The notes beneath the pieces were generated by a model, which searched no databases, was not told the origin of the DNA, and saw only the letters and a program-made list of their open reading frames with translations. A DNA stretch of 64,000 bases. Origin: Rotaria sp. Silwood1. Lineage: Eukaryota; Rotifera; Eurotatoria; Philodinida; Philodinidae. The translations under genes and the position numbers were made by a program. The stretch covers positions 72,613 to 136,612 of the forward strand of contig CAJNOP010000534.1 in NCBI GenBank assembly GCA_905250075.1, read 5' to 3'. Position 1 is the first letter of the stretch. Each line of letters opens with the position of its first letter. Shown in pieces: positions 38,813 to 50,464 of this stretch.

Positions 38813-38923
38813 TCAAAAACAAAAATCATGCGCATCTTGATTCGCCGCCGCCTGTGGCATGTAGATTATTGCCATCAACACCAATAGGACGATGAAATAA
38901 ACTATTTGCTTGATCTTCTGCAT
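38813..38923 (-). CDS. Small secreted peptide ORF next to the satellite
   Basis: A 36-residue ORF: a strong signal peptide (MQKIKQIVYFIVLLVLMAII, YMPQAAA) then NQDAHDFCF and TGA. A TATA box (TATATATAAAG, minus strand) lies about 92 bases upstream, supporting transcription. Shifting one base at the end enters a long frame (38835-38575) with FEDATDATYITQRSI and SSYEVFICHI, which matches one frame of the adjacent 93-bp repeat. So this may be the 5' end of a decayed gene for a secreted repeat protein. Function unknown. Confidence 0.45.
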   Translation of the reverse strand: MQKIKQIVYFIVLLVLMAIIYMPQAAANQDAHDFCF

Positions 38924-39014
38924 TGTCGTTTATTGCTGTTCGATGCTTGAGGAGAGAGTGATAGATGAATATGAGCAAGTATGTAGATGGTATAGTTCTA
39001 CTGTTGTGGTTCGG

Positions 39015-39025
39015 CTTTATATATA
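39015..39025 (-). promoter_or_regulatory. TATA box upstream of the small secreted ORF
   Basis: Minus strand TATATATAAAG, a canonical TATA element about 92 bases before the ATG at 38923. Confidence 0.45.
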
Positions 39026-40355
39026 CGTCGAATGCGGAGCAAGGAGGAATCTATGAAAAAACAACAGCTTTTTTCATGGATTGAGAGAGAGAAAGATAAA
39101 TTTACTTTTTTTGCTCGTAGAGTGAGAGAGAGAGACAGATTCATTTTTTCTCATAGGCAGAGCTGTTTATTTTCATTAATGGTAGAAAAAAAGCGCTCTC
39201 ATTGCCTCTTCTGCTCGCTTGGAGAACGGACGTATGTGGATAGGTCCATGGAAAGAATGCTACTTTTTGGAAGATATCACGAAGTCTGTTTTTGATATAT
39301 TTCTTCGACTGATAGATGTCTGCATAGTTCTTTGAACACAAAAGGCTCGAATCTTTTATGCGTTTTGGAGAAATCATCCGAGTACGGGGACCATTTATAG
39401 GTGATTTGCAGATGCGAACTCAGATTATATTTCGGTTACTTGAAAACGAGTTGTGATTATATGCTCGCATTCTGTACTTCAAGCCAAATAAAAAACAGAG
39501 TGTTTTTCACTTGTTTCTACTTTCTAGGAAGATATTAGGTGGCCTACAGCACACACAATCACTGACTTTTAGATGAATGATCGTTGAAACTTTTCTTTCT
39601 TGCCTTTTTGTGGTAAATGAAGTGTAATCACGAGAGAGCGAGACTCTCTGTTACTCTTTCTATTGTCAACAAAATCTATCTTCATAGTATTCCCGCCGTG
39701 ATTAGCTTAGGTTGATTCGAAATGAGAAACCCGAATTAAAGCATCATACAAATTTTCTTACCCGACCAAGATACCGCATTCAGGCAACAGTGTCCCATGC
39801 AAGAAAGTACGCTCTGTTCTTAGAAGAAGGTTTTATGCTCGATTTATGTGTATCATCTATATTTGACTAGATCATGCATATGACAGACTTGAAAAATTAA
39901 AAGAGAAATAGCTTGGTGAATGCTCAGATGGAGTTTTATGCTAATGAGATTGTGCGCGATTGAAAAGAGCTAGATGTTCTTCGATATTCGATCGTTTTAT
40001 CATGACGAACGCCAAACTCATGCATGCCACGAAACTCTCTTATCTCTCCTACCCAGAAAGAAAGACCGCTTGGTGAAGATGATTTAAATTTTAAATCGAT
40101 TTTGAAAATTCATATAGCCCTTTCCTTTCAATGCTTCAGAGAGTCTACTGGGTCTAAGAATCTACCAACTAACAAGCTTCTACCAATTAATAATCAACAG
40201 GTCTGCGCTCCTAATGTTCGACAAGATGGCTACGCATCTTCGGATCTACCGGTAATGTGGCGATGGATATGACGATTCGCGGGTATACATCGCTGGCGAT
40301 CGGTAGAATGTCTACGCTTCTTCGAATCCACGAATCCAGTGGTCTTCAGACTAGA
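39026..40355. other. Intergenic, nothing recognised
   Basis: A/G-rich stretches (GAGAGAGAGAGACAG near 39125) and short ORFs without domains; no gene supported. Confidence 0.4.
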
Positions 40356-40577
40356 AATGGTGTGGGTGGATGTATGGGTGTGGCTGGGGTGTGGGTGTGA
40401 GTGGGTGGTGCGGGTGTGAGTGGGTGGTGCGGGTGTGGGTACGTATGGGTGTAGGTGTGGGTGTGCGTGTGGGTAGGTGTGGGTGTGGGTGTGGGTGTTC
40501 CTCTTCTCATTCATCCACACCCAGACCCACATCCATACACCCGCACCCATACACCCACACCCACACCCACACCCACA
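40356..40577. repeat. Telomere-like fold-back
   Basis: The G-rich arm (GGTGTGGGTGGATG to GGGTGTGGGTGTTCC) covers about 145 bases. The C-rich arm (CCACACCCAGACCC to CCCACACCCACACCCT) covers the rest. Overlapping Val/Gly/Trp and His/Pro/Thr ORFs are translations of the repeat. Confidence 0.8.
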
Positions 40578-40582
40578 CCCTA

Positions 40583-40690
40583 CCTATATGTTTATCTACC
40601 TATCTATCTACCTACCTATCTATCCGTCTATCTACTTACCTATCTATTTATCTACCTTCCTACCTATCTGTCTATCTCTCTATCTACCAC
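40583..40690. repeat. CTAT/CTAC tetranucleotide microsatellite
   Basis: Imperfect CTAT, CTAC and CTTC units for about 108 bases, directly after the telomere-like fold-back. Confidence 0.85.
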
Positions 40691-40814
40691 TTCTTTTTTT
40701 GTACTAGTCTGACGTTTCTAAAACCAACTATTTAGGTACATTTGAGTAGATGTACTTTGGTATAAACGTAAAATTTTTATTCACTTTATAATAAAAAATC
40801 AACAGAAAAATAAC

Positions 40815-41040
40815 TTCCTGAGGAGTCCCCGTGGAGGGACTCCCCAGGGAGTTTTTAATTTTCTCCCACTGCCTAAAACCTTGGGATTCCCTTAAATATT
40901 CCCAAGGTGACTCCCTAGGGACTTCCTGGGGAGTTCTTATCTTTCGGGATTCACTGGGGAAAATAAAGGTGATTCTCTGGGAATTCACCAGGGAGTTCGC
41001 ATTTTTGAGGGGAGTCACCGGTGATTTTGCGAGTGGGAGT
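40815..41040. repeat. GGGAGTC-rich cluster
   Basis: Many copies of GGGAGT or its complement ACTCCC in both orientations (GAGGAGTCCC, GGACTCCCCAGGGAG, GACTCCCTAGGG, CTGGGGAGTTC). This gives many short hairpins. It lies next to the fold-back MITE starting at 41053. Confidence 0.5.
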
Positions 41041-41052
41041 CGACTAGGGATA

Positions 41053-41639
41053 TTTGTGGACGCTTTTTGGTAAAATAATTTTTTTTTTCTAATTCGTTCT
41101 TAATTTTAAAAAGGAGATAAAGTCGATAGATCTACGCAGCGTAGAGAGTTTTAGACTACATCGTTGCGTTCTAGAAATTTTTCAGAGATAGTCTTTGGAC
41201 TAAATCGTCTTGTGTCATCGCAAGAAACATTAAGATAGAATAACTGAGCCATTTTGAATCAAGCAGTGATGTTTGTTCTCAGATCTAACGTAATTTTACT
41301 TCAGTCGGAAGAAAAAGAATTCCCCAACGCTATCTGTGAACTCTGTGGCAACTTAACTTAAAATATTTGAAAACTTTTTTCGTCTGACTTAAGAAAAATT
41401 ACGTTAGATCTGAGAACAAACATCACTGCTTGATTCAAAATGGCTCAGTTATTCTCTCTTAATCTTTTTTGTGATGACACAAGACGATTTAGTCCAAAGA
41501 CTATCTCTGAAAAATTTCTAGAACGCAACAATGTAGTCTAAAACTCTCTACGCTGCGTAGATCTATCGACTTTATCTCCTTTTTAAAATTAAGAACGAAT
41601 TAAAAAAAATAAATTATTTTACCAAAAAACGTCCACAAA
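41053..41639. mobile_element. Palindromic MITE, 587 bp, TA-flanked
   Basis: Arms of about 265 bases are inverted copies, with termini TTTGTGGACG and shared blocks ATCTACGCAGCGTAGAGAG and AGATCTAACGTAATTTT. Flanked by TA (41051-41052, 41640-41641). Non-coding. Confidence 0.75.
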
Positions 41640-41944
41640 TATACAATACAAACTGGTCGTATAGGTAAATTTCTAATCGATCGAATTTAACATAGTTTAT
41701 ATCCTTATCTTTCATCTATGAATGGTGAATATTGCAACTTGAGAATCCTTTTCTATGAAAAGTTATCGAGAAAACGTGAACTGTCCTTATCGCATCTTTC
41801 GGCTAAAGCTGTTTGTGGATTTTTTTATACATTTTTTAAATAAAATGCAAAGAAAGGAATAAAATATTATTAAAAAATAATAAAACTATCAAAAAATCTA
41901 TCAAACTGAATAAGTACTGTTGGAATCCGGATCGATTTAAGAAA

Positions 41945-42062
41945 CCGCCGAATAACCGCGGTAAACCGGCGGTAACCGGAAAAAACCGCCGGATAACCGG
42001 CGGTAAACTTCTCAGTTGTACGATCGGTATTCCGCCGGTTAATCGGCGGTTTTTTTCCGGTT
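41945..42062. repeat. GC-rich ACCGGCGGT palindrome cluster
   Basis: Repeated AACCGCCGG / CCGGCGGTAA words in both orientations form nested hairpins, strikingly GC-rich against the AT-rich surroundings. Similar in style to, but not the same as, the palindrome at 62148-62222. Confidence 0.6.
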
Positions 42063-42427
42063 TGTATCACATGGGATGTGTTTATTCCTAAAGAGAGGCA
42101 TAATATGGCGCCATCTATTGGACAAACCGTTTTTTTTTCAAATATGTTTTTTTAAATTCAAAATATATAATAGAAATAATATAGTTAGTTTGTAGTTTAA
42201 TTGATTATTTTCTGCATATTAGATAATATCCTAATAATCATTATGTTTCATTGGTTGTCTCGTCTTCACCTTGTTTAATATGCCTATTTAACAACATCAA
42301 TAAAGTGAACATCTTTATACAGTTTTTGATATTCTTACTTTATCCAATTATAAGTATGTTGTAATTGTATAGTTTTTGCATATATAAAGAAATAAGCTGC
42401 TTGTTCTTTTTATTTAGAAGTTCCAAA
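42063..42427. other. Intergenic; ends in a 3' splice site
   Basis: No gene. TTCTTTTTATTTAG ends at 42417, ten bases before the ATG at 42428. Confidence 0.4.
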
Positions 42428-45293
42428 ATGAAGAAAATGATAAAAAAGAAACTCGGGAATACATTTAAGTCAATTGTTGTCAACTATGATTTCGAACGAT
42501 TGAACAAACCTGTACTTAAGCAGCTGAAAAAATTCACCATGTCCACATCATTATCAAAAACTTCCATAAAACGCAAACCGCTTCTAATTGTATTTTATTT
42601 TCGTAAAGGTGGTACGTAATTAAAAGGAAAACTCATGTCGAATAAGAAGAACGATTCAGAATTGAAAAATCGCCTATATGATGTTGCGGAGTAACTCGAG
42701 CAGCATCCAATAGTATATGTTATTTTTCGATTTTGCATAGTTGACTTTTCCCAATTTTTTTTTAAATTGTCTTTTATTATTTCTTTTGTTTCACAGAAAT
42801 TCCGGTTTCACCTCGTGTAACTCGACAACCAAAACAGAAGAAAAATATTGTGAATAATAAAACTGATGATCTACCTGTAGATTCTTGTAAGTATTTTAAA
42901 AAAATCTATATTTTAAATTAAGACATGAGTATCAGTGTATTTTTTTTCAATCATAACCACTATCATGATAGGATGAATATAGAGGAAATGTAAATTATCT
43001 ATTATATGATAAAATAAAGTAACATAATAATTTAGTTTCTTGAAATTTTATGATGAAAGATAATCATCAATTCTCTGTACTTCGTCAAGATGGAGCTAAA
43101 GTTTAGGAGGACGATAAAGCAAGAAAAAAGCAATAGGAAATTTAATTATAATGAGATAACGATGAAAACAATTGATGGAAAAATTTTTTTCAGTAACAAA
43201 AAAGACAATTCTTTTCCCAAAAGATATTCGATTTATCACATGTAAAGTTAAAATTTATAAATGAATACAGCATTTTCAAATGTAATTGACAATTGAACAG
43301 CTAATTTGAAAGTATGCTAAAGAAAATAGCTATTTCCGGTGAATTATGCCATTTTTCGAGTCAGCTTTATAAACAAAAATCTTAACATACATTTGTTTAG
43401 AAGAAAAAAAGGTTTTTTTTTAAAATCCCCATTCAAATTAATATCTTATTTGAGCTTAAAAGATATCAAAATGCAAATATTAATTTGTAAACAATTTATA
43501 CGATACAAATTCATTAATAGATCACTTTGAGAAAACATCAATTCAAACGATGCTGATATAGCAAGAACATACATGGTTTTTCTAGAAGGGTTATTAAGAG
43601 ATTTCTATGGTTGGTCTGTTAGAGAAAACAAATATATTGATTAAATTTTTATTCTGTGCAAAATCGTCAATTTATTTTAAATCTAAACTTGGCTTGAGTT
43701 TTTTCATTGTATAGAATAATTTATTATAAAGTTTTATTAACATTCGAAATAATTCGTAGATTTTCATATAGATGTATATTTGTTTCAAAACTTATTGATA
43801 ATAAATACTATGTATTTTTACTTTTATTTAATCAAATGGTAATGAATAAAAATATTTTTTTCTGTTGCAGCTTCTCATCTTGATGCAGTTTCATTCGATA
43901 GATCAATATCAAATGATATAATTGAAAATACAAATATGTAAGTTAATACTTTTAAATTAGCATTCATACTTTATTTCTGAATTAATAAGAAGAGAATATT
44001 AAAGTTTTTTTAATTATGCTGTGATTATATCAGTTTCACCGCTAAGAAAAACTATTGATGTGTGTTTTTTTTTGGATTTGAGTATAACTGTGAATTTCCA
44101 TTGATTTACTTATTAAACAAGTCATAAAAGTTCTAAAATAAATTTTTGTAACGTAGTTATATTTATAAATAAAGTACAGTAAAGAGATATTTCTGGGTCA
44201 TAACATTGAATTCATCAAAATTTCTTTTACATATTTCAAAAACAAAAAACTTTCAATTATATATAGATTTAACATAACAGTTCCTAATTTATTTCATGTT
44301 ATGATGGAGAGCACATTAGGAATCAATCATACAAATAAATTCTAAATTACCTGAACACATTTTATAAATACTATCTAATTCAAATTTACGAGTTTTAAAA
44401 GAGAAATTTTTAGATAATTGATACGTAACTTTTTTGTCTGTTGTAAATTAACAACGTGGTTTTTTGAAACTAATATATTATCAAAAAAACGGATAGAACG
44501 ATTTTCTAATTGATAAAGCATAAAAATAAATTAGGATAAATAGGTTTATACTTGAGTAAATGTGCTGCTTTATTCATTAGGATTTACATTCGATGAACTA
44601 ATGTCATATGTTGATTATTTTTAGGCTGAATACCAGCGAAAATGTGCTATCACCAGAAGGAAATGAATCGTCATCAGATGTTGCACATAACGATGTTTTT
44701 GTTCATATTGATGATGTTGTACATGATGATGTTATTGCACATGTTAATGATGTTGCATATATCAATGATGTTGCACATAATGATGTTATTGCTCACATTG
44801 ATGATATTGCACATGATGATGTTATTTTAGGTTTAAATGATGTTGCACATGATGATATTAATGCACGTATTAATGATATTGTACATGCAACAACAGTTGA
44901 TCACTACATGCATGATAATGATTTGCCGGAACATATACGTGCATTACAAGAAGAACGACAAATAAGCCTGTATCACTTTAACCAGAAGATAAAAGCAGCA
45001 CGAAAAAGAAAAAGAAGGCTGCAAAAAGAAATAAAACAATTAATTGAAGATAAAGAAGAACAGGATTTGAAACTTTGGAACGAGATCAATGAAGAATACA
45101 GAAAATGGAGGAACACTAAGTAAGCATGTATTTTAAATTAAAAACTAGATTTTTTATCTTTTTTTTTCTTATATAGGCCAATGAGAAAAAAGAAAAAAAT
45201 AAAAAGGATTGGTACAAGCAAAAAAAATGTAAATATTATTGTTATATGTAAAATTTTTAAATCTAACATAATTCTATGTTTTTTTAGATGTGA
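42428..45293 (+). CDS. Unrecognised multi-exon gene with 12-residue His/Asp repeat and basic coiled coil
   Basis: Exons 42428-42608, 42797-42886, 43871-43937, 44625-45119 and 45177-45228 join in phase; a last exon starts at 45288. The product is about 296 residues. The N-terminus is basic (MKKMIKKKL). Exon 4 encodes about five copies of a 12-residue unit of the type DVAHNDVIAHID, then a charged coiled coil (EERQISLYHFNQKIKAARK) and Lys-rich tail (RKKKKIKRI), so a nuclear or nucleic-acid role is possible but unproven. As read, exon 6 gives Met then stop. If the run of eight A at 45220-45227 had one more A, the frame would continue into a hydrophobic C-terminus (EIEVLLLVFIVPV) to 45367. I do not recognise a family. 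Confidence 0.5.
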
Positions 45294-45369
45294 TATTTGG
45301 TGGTTTTGAAATTGAAGTTCTTCTTTTGGTTTTCATTGTTCCTGTATCTTTTTGTTGTACTGTTTAAAC

Positions 45370-46476
45370 TAATAATGTAAATAAAAATTTATTTATGTTA
45401 AAGAATAAAATTTTAAAACGTTGAAGTGGATCTTTTGATATTTTCCATATTTGCAATTGACTATTTTCTTAAAAAGTGAATATTAACAATAATTTAGTTA
45501 ATTGCAACAAAGTTTTATCTTAGAAAGTGTTTGAATTAATATTCATTTGATAAAAATATTAAATAACTTTCAAAACTTTACATTTTCTTTTTCGAATTCA
45601 ATTCGAAGATATTGTTCATATAGCGAAATGTTAATTAACTGAATAAACTGTAATAACTATTTTCTAGAAATATGTTCTTTGAAATAAACTGGAAAATGAA
45701 ATAGCTCTAATATCTCCATTGAAGGTCGAAATTTTTTGGAGCAAAAGCCAATGCATTAGAAATGTTTTAGAACCCGATCTGATCATGAGACTTTTTGGAA
45801 TCTAGATTCGCTGTATTGAACTTTTTGGTGTCTGATTCAGATGTAGAATCGTCTGATAACAACTTTAATAAAGTTTTATTATTGAAAATCGAAAATCATT
45901 TCGAAGATGTAACCTATAACTGCTCTATTATTTCTATTCAAAGACTAACATACCTGAAATTGGATATGCTAGAGCTTGTTTACTTATGAAGTTTTTACTT
46001 TGATTAGGATCTTCTTAGAGTTGAGCCCTATTCAACGATCTTTAAGCGACATGAAACGACGCAATAAACGACAGAATAATTTTATTGTTTCTTAATTCCA
46101 AGATAAAATTATTCATAAAGAAATTTGAATAACACATTTCGTTACTATTTTATTATCAGCTCGCTAGGAAAACTCTAAATCAATATGAATAAATATTTAT
46201 GTTTATGATATATGGATGTTGCAATAACTAAATAATTCTATACATGATCAATATTTGACTGAAAGATCATTTTATAGAATTTTATTGATACAGACATGAT
46301 ACCACGTAAAGTCTGCTTTAGCAGATAAGATCAACTTTTTCGTTCGTATAACGAAATATTTCACAAGCTAAAGATACAACAAGAGTTTTGTGCACCTATC
46401 CATTATGTTTGAGTGGGAATAAAAAGAATAGGCAAACCTTCCCCGCAATACCTTCACTGCAGTCCTATTTTATGTA
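45370..46476. other. Intergenic, nothing recognised
   Basis: AT-rich, no supported gene. Confidence 0.4.
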
Positions 46477-46628
46477 GGGGTGTCATTTTTCTTTTACTTT
46501 AAAATTAATATAAATTATCGGTTATTTATATTTAAAATAAACATAAATAATTCTTTTTTTCATAATTTATATTTAAAAATAAATTACGATAAGTTTTATT
46601 TATTGATAAATATAGATTGACACCTCTC
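46477..46628. mobile_element. Short MITE, GGGGTGTCA family, copy 1
   Basis: Ends GGGGTGTCATTTTTC and AGATTGACACCTC are inverted; the interior is AT-rich (TTTAAAATAAA palindromes). The same termini occur at 50465-50561. Non-coding. Confidence 0.55.
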
Positions 46629-46878
46629 ATGCCGACATAAATATTGAAGAAGATGATAATATTGAATAAATTTTATTAAACATAAACACCATACCATAGT
46701 CAGTAGCGTTTCAGAAGAAATCATTAACACATTGGGCACGATGTGGCCCACCGGTGGGCCACGCTATGGTTTTACGAGTAACTGTATAGAAGAACACTTT
46801 CTTTTGATTTTTTCTTAGGCACGAGGTTATAAACATGAAGTGTCAGTTGTTCTGTGTTCAGTGCTTTATTTGCGTCCT

Positions 46879-48504
46879 TTATTCCATAGGATAATGCTTG
46901 TCATTAAAACACTCTAGACAAAAAAACTTATCACAGTCAGAACAAAAAGTTTTCACTTTCTTTGCTGCCGCATAGCTTGCTTCTCTTGACTGTTGTGCCT
47001 TTCCCTTCGCATAGCAGCTAGTACATCGTCTGCCAACATTGCGCGTAGATCCTTCCTTTTCTTCGAGCTTGTGATCAGCGAGTTTGTGCTTGGAATGACT
47101 TGCTGATTGTTGTATCGGACCAGGTTTTAGCTTCTCGATTGGCGCACCAAGGAGTAAAGATTGTACAAGACTTTCTTGAAACTGTAAAATCTGTATGTTG
47201 CTCGCCGCATAATTTTCCTTGTAAATCAGATAACTATTAACCACTGCAGTTCCGAATACCAATTCAAATGCCACCTTTTTATACCATTTTATTGACCGTC
47301 TCAGGCATGTGTGGTATGTTGATAGTTGATCTGATAAATCAGTACCTTGTCTGCCTTCATTGTAATCGAGAACAACTTGCGGCTTCATGATGCGTTCATT
47401 CAGTTTATTGATTTTTCCGGTGTTCACCACAGTTGCTGAATGAAATGGTTTAGTAGATATCATCAGAACGTCTCTTTTATCTTTCCACTTGATCAATTTT
47501 ACACCGATTTTGTTCTGGAGCCCATAAACCTCACCAGGCTTGAGCTTTTTCTGAACAACTTCATATCCTGATCCAGTACGATTACTTCTCAATGTTCCAA
47601 TAAGATACGTATCCTGTTCCAACAAACGTTTTGCTAGAGAAATACTAGTAAAGAAGTTGTCAGCCACCACGGTTCGATAACATCCCGAAAGACCATTCAA
47701 TAGATTCATTACGACTGCTTCAGCATGTCCACGACCTGCCATAGGATCTTGCTGACCAGTATAGATCACATAATTCCAGGTGTATCCATTGGTAGCCGCT
47801 AGCTTGTATATCTTTACGCCGTACTTGTGTGCTTTTCCAGGGATGTATTGTTTGAACAAAAGTCTGCCTCGCCATGGTACCATACTTTCGTCGATGCTAA
47901 TAACTGAGCCAGGCATATATACTGATGAAAACCTCTCTTTGAGTAAATCTGAGAGTGGTTTCAACTTGAACAGCCTGTCGTGGTCCGAATTCTTGTTATT
48001 GTTGTTTGTAAAATGCCAAAATTTGAGGAGTAATTCAAACCTCTCTCTCGACATGGCATTTCGTATGATCTCTGATCCGTACAATTGACTACTGCTCCAG
48101 TAGTATTTCAGTTTCGGCATTTGTACCAATCCCATCTCGATAATGATTCCAAAGAACTTCAGCATCTCTTCATCGGTGGTTGGTTTCCATTGACGAAATT
48201 TTGACCGTCTGCTAATCTCATGAGTTTGCAAATATTGTTCCGCATAGCGATTAGTTTCATGAACCATAAGGTCAATAATTTCGTCCGTAATGAAATGCCG
48301 ATAGCAATCGATAGGGTCGATTGTATTGTCTCCTGAAGTCGAAGTTACTTCTTCGACGAGACCATGATCTTCCATAAATTCATCATCCGATTCTGGTTTT
48401 ATTTCATTCCAGACGTTTGAATCGACCTCGTCATTTGTCACTTCTTCGTCGGAGCTTTCAGATTCAAGATGTATTCTATCGAAATCATCATCCAAAGAAC
48501 TCAC
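46879..48504 (-). CDS. piggyBac transposase
   Basis: 541 codons without interruption: an acidic N-terminus, the DDE_Tnp_1_7 core, and a C-terminal cysteine-rich zinc finger (CTSC, FCSDCDKFFCLECF). The three catalytic aspartates can be placed in ISIDESMVPW (205), VADNFFTS (282) and GRQGTDLSDQ (389). The protein cuts at TTAA and excises precisely. The odd point is the start: the frame is open upstream to a TGA near 48564, but I find no in-frame ATG before Met44. The ORF start at 48504 is GTG. A minus-strand TATA box at 48582-48591 fits the promoter. Either the initiator ATG was lost, initiation is non-AUG, or an upstream exon exists. Confidence 0.85.
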   Translation of the reverse strand: MSSLDDDFDRIHLESESSDEEVTNDEVDSNVWNEIKPESDDEFMEDHGLVEEVTSTSGDNTIDPIDCYRHFITDEIIDLMVHETNRYAEQYLQTHEISRRSKFRQWKPTTDEEMLKFFGIIIEMGLVQMPKLKYYWSSSQLYGSEIIRNAMSRERFELLLKFWHFTNNNNKNSDHDRLFKLKPLSDLLKERFSSVYMPGSVISIDESMVPWRGRLLFKQYIPGKAHKYGVKIYKLAATNGYTWNYVIYTGQQDPMAGRGHAEAVVMNLLNGLSGCYRTVVADNFFTSISLAKRLLEQDTYLIGTLRSNRTGSGYEVVQKKLKPGEVYGLQNKIGVKLIKWKDKRDVLMISTKPFHSATVVNTGKINKLNERIMKPQVVLDYNEGRQGTDLSDQLSTYHTCLRRSIKWYKKVAFELVFGTAVVNSYLIYKENYAASNIQILQFQESLVQSLLLGAPIEKLKPGPIQQSASHSKHKLADHKLEEKEGSTRNVGRRCTSCYAKGKAQQSREASYAAAKKVKTFCSDCDKFFCLECFNDKHYPME

Positions 48505-48581
48505 TTCACTTCGTGAGCTAACGCTTTCTTCTGAATCGGTTTCTTCGAACGAAATGTGTACTATTCCAAAAATTCACTCGT

Positions 48582-48591
48582 CTTTATATAG
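48582..48591 (-). promoter_or_regulatory. TATA box of the piggyBac transposase
   Basis: Minus strand CTATATAAAG, about 80 bases before the ORF, inside the transposon. Confidence 0.45.
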
Positions 48592-49504
48592 TAAAACAAC
48601 ACATGGATAAGAATAACAGAGAAAAGCCTGGAATTTTCCTCCTTCTTCTCACATATGTTATATATAACATGAAAAAGAACGAAAAATTGACTCAGGCAAT
48701 TCTAGTTACTCGCGAAAAATGATTTATTATGTAGTAATACAAGAAAGAGAACGATAAATAATCAGTAGAAGATAACGAAAGGGTCATTAAGTGCATTTAT
48801 TAGAAGTGAACTATTCATAAAAATGACATCTTGCAGAAATTTCATACGAAAACTGAATCGTGCCCAATGTGTTAAACAATGCATTCGTCCATCTGAATTT
48901 GAAACCAACGAACTATAGTAAAAGAAGAACATCATTTTTATTTATTTATCTAAATTACTAATCATAGTCTGCAGAATCAATTTCATTCGTTAAGCACGTG
49001 ACTTTGCAAATCTAAAAATATGTATGTCTTTGAAATCAACTATTTCCTTTAGTTTATTTTTATGTAATAGACATATTCTACAGGTACTGAACAGTATTTA
49101 GAGTGGTTAGTTTGTTTTTTGGTTTCTTCATATTGTTTGTCCTTTCAATATAAAAAAAGTCAAAATACCGGGTGTAGCTTAAAAAACACATAGTTCTTTT
49201 TTTACTAAGACAAATGTTGTGAAAGATTTCCCAAAGTACTAGAACAAAATTTTTTAAAGTACAAAAGAAAATATCCATTCGTTATGAGAGAAAAACAGTA
49301 TATCGATTAAATATTTCGAACTGAAGTTGAAAGATATCTCACGCACCTTGACATATGACTCTAACAGGATCATCGGTTAACAATGAGATGACTACAAGTA
49401 GATTAAATTCAAAGACGAAATATTTTCGGAAAAAAATATTTTGATTTTAACGTTCGGAGAAGGATGTCCTTAATAACTGAGGTATTTTTGACTTTTTTCT
49501 ATAG

Positions 49505-49673
49505 GGTGTGGGGTGTGGGTGTGGGTGAGTGTCGGTGTGGGTGTGGACGTTGCCATGGATATGGGTGAGGGTGTGGAATGTGCGTGTGAATGTGGGTGTG
49601 GACGTGTACATTGATCTTTCACACACCCACACTCATCCACACCCACCCACACCCACACCCACACCCTCAATAT
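49505..49673. repeat. Telomere-like fold-back
   Basis: The G-rich arm starts AGGGTGTGGGGTGTGGGTGT; the C-rich arm ends CCACACCCACACCCT. Immediately to the right, 49674-49843 is an open stretch (LEALDLLGRSFTLTKEGRT) that looks coding but has no start of its own. It may be a gene fragment cut at the fold-back. Confidence 0.75.
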
Positions 49674-49917
49674 AAATTGGAAGCACTGGATTTGTTAGGG
49701 CGTTCATTCACATTGACAAAAGAAGGACGCACAGCAGCAATTATAAACACGAAATACAATACTCTTCGTGATGCCTACGGAGTAGAGATCGATGGTGATG
49801 AAGATCAAGCATTCATCATAGCGCTGATAATTATTATTAGCTAAGTTCTGTACTACTACTCACGGTTGAAGTTGATTTAAATGATAATGAACTTATTGGC
49901 GCAAAATGAGGGACTGA

Positions 49918-49956
49918 GCGTGGGTGTGGGTGAGTGTGGGTGTGGATGGGTGTGGG
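49918..49956. repeat. G-rich telomere-like half without a partner
   Basis: GCGTGGGTGTGGGTGAGTGT and GTGGATGGGTGTGGG run directly into the left terminus of the GACTTC element. No C-rich arm follows on the far side of that element. Confidence 0.65.
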
Positions 49957-50464
49957 CAAGGGGGAAATAGCGGACTTCAAGACTTCAAAAGACTTCAACA
50001 GACTTCAACAGACTTCAGCCGCAGTGACTTCATATTTTCACAAGACTTCAAAAGAATTCTAAAGACTTCTGAAGACTTCATAGGACTTCAATGAGTTCGC
50101 AAGACTTCATAAGACTTCGTATGACTTCATGGGACTTCAAAAGACTTCCAAAGACTTCGTTAGACTTCACAGACTTCGTGAGACTTCACGGACTTCATAA
50201 GACTTCAGAGACTTTGTAGGACTTCTTGAGACTTTATAAGACTTCATCAGACTTCATAAGACTTCACAAGACTTCATAAAACTTCGCAAGACTTCACAAA
50301 ACTTCGCAAGACTTCACAAAACTTCACAAGATTTCACAAAACTTCATAAGACTTCACAAGACTTCACAGGGCTTCAAGAGGCAGATTCCATGCGTATGAA
50401 AATACCTTATAGAAATTACATGAAACCTCTATAACATGCAAAAAACAAAACTTATCAAATAGTA

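Larger units (their letters stand above)
46728..48871. mobile_element. piggyBac transposon with intact ends
   Basis: Flanked by TTAA on both sides (46724-46727 and 48872-48875), the hallmark piggyBac target. The terminal inverted repeat CACATTGGGCACGAT is perfect over 15 bases. A perfect 20-base palindrome, GTGGCCCACCGGTGGGCCAC, lies at 46743-46762 just inside the left end. The element holds one transposase ORF on the minus strand. Perfect ends suggest a recent insertion. Confidence 0.9.

Noticed and set aside
47780..48088. Plus-strand ORF within piggyBac
   Set aside because: Antisense shadow of the transposase coding sequence.
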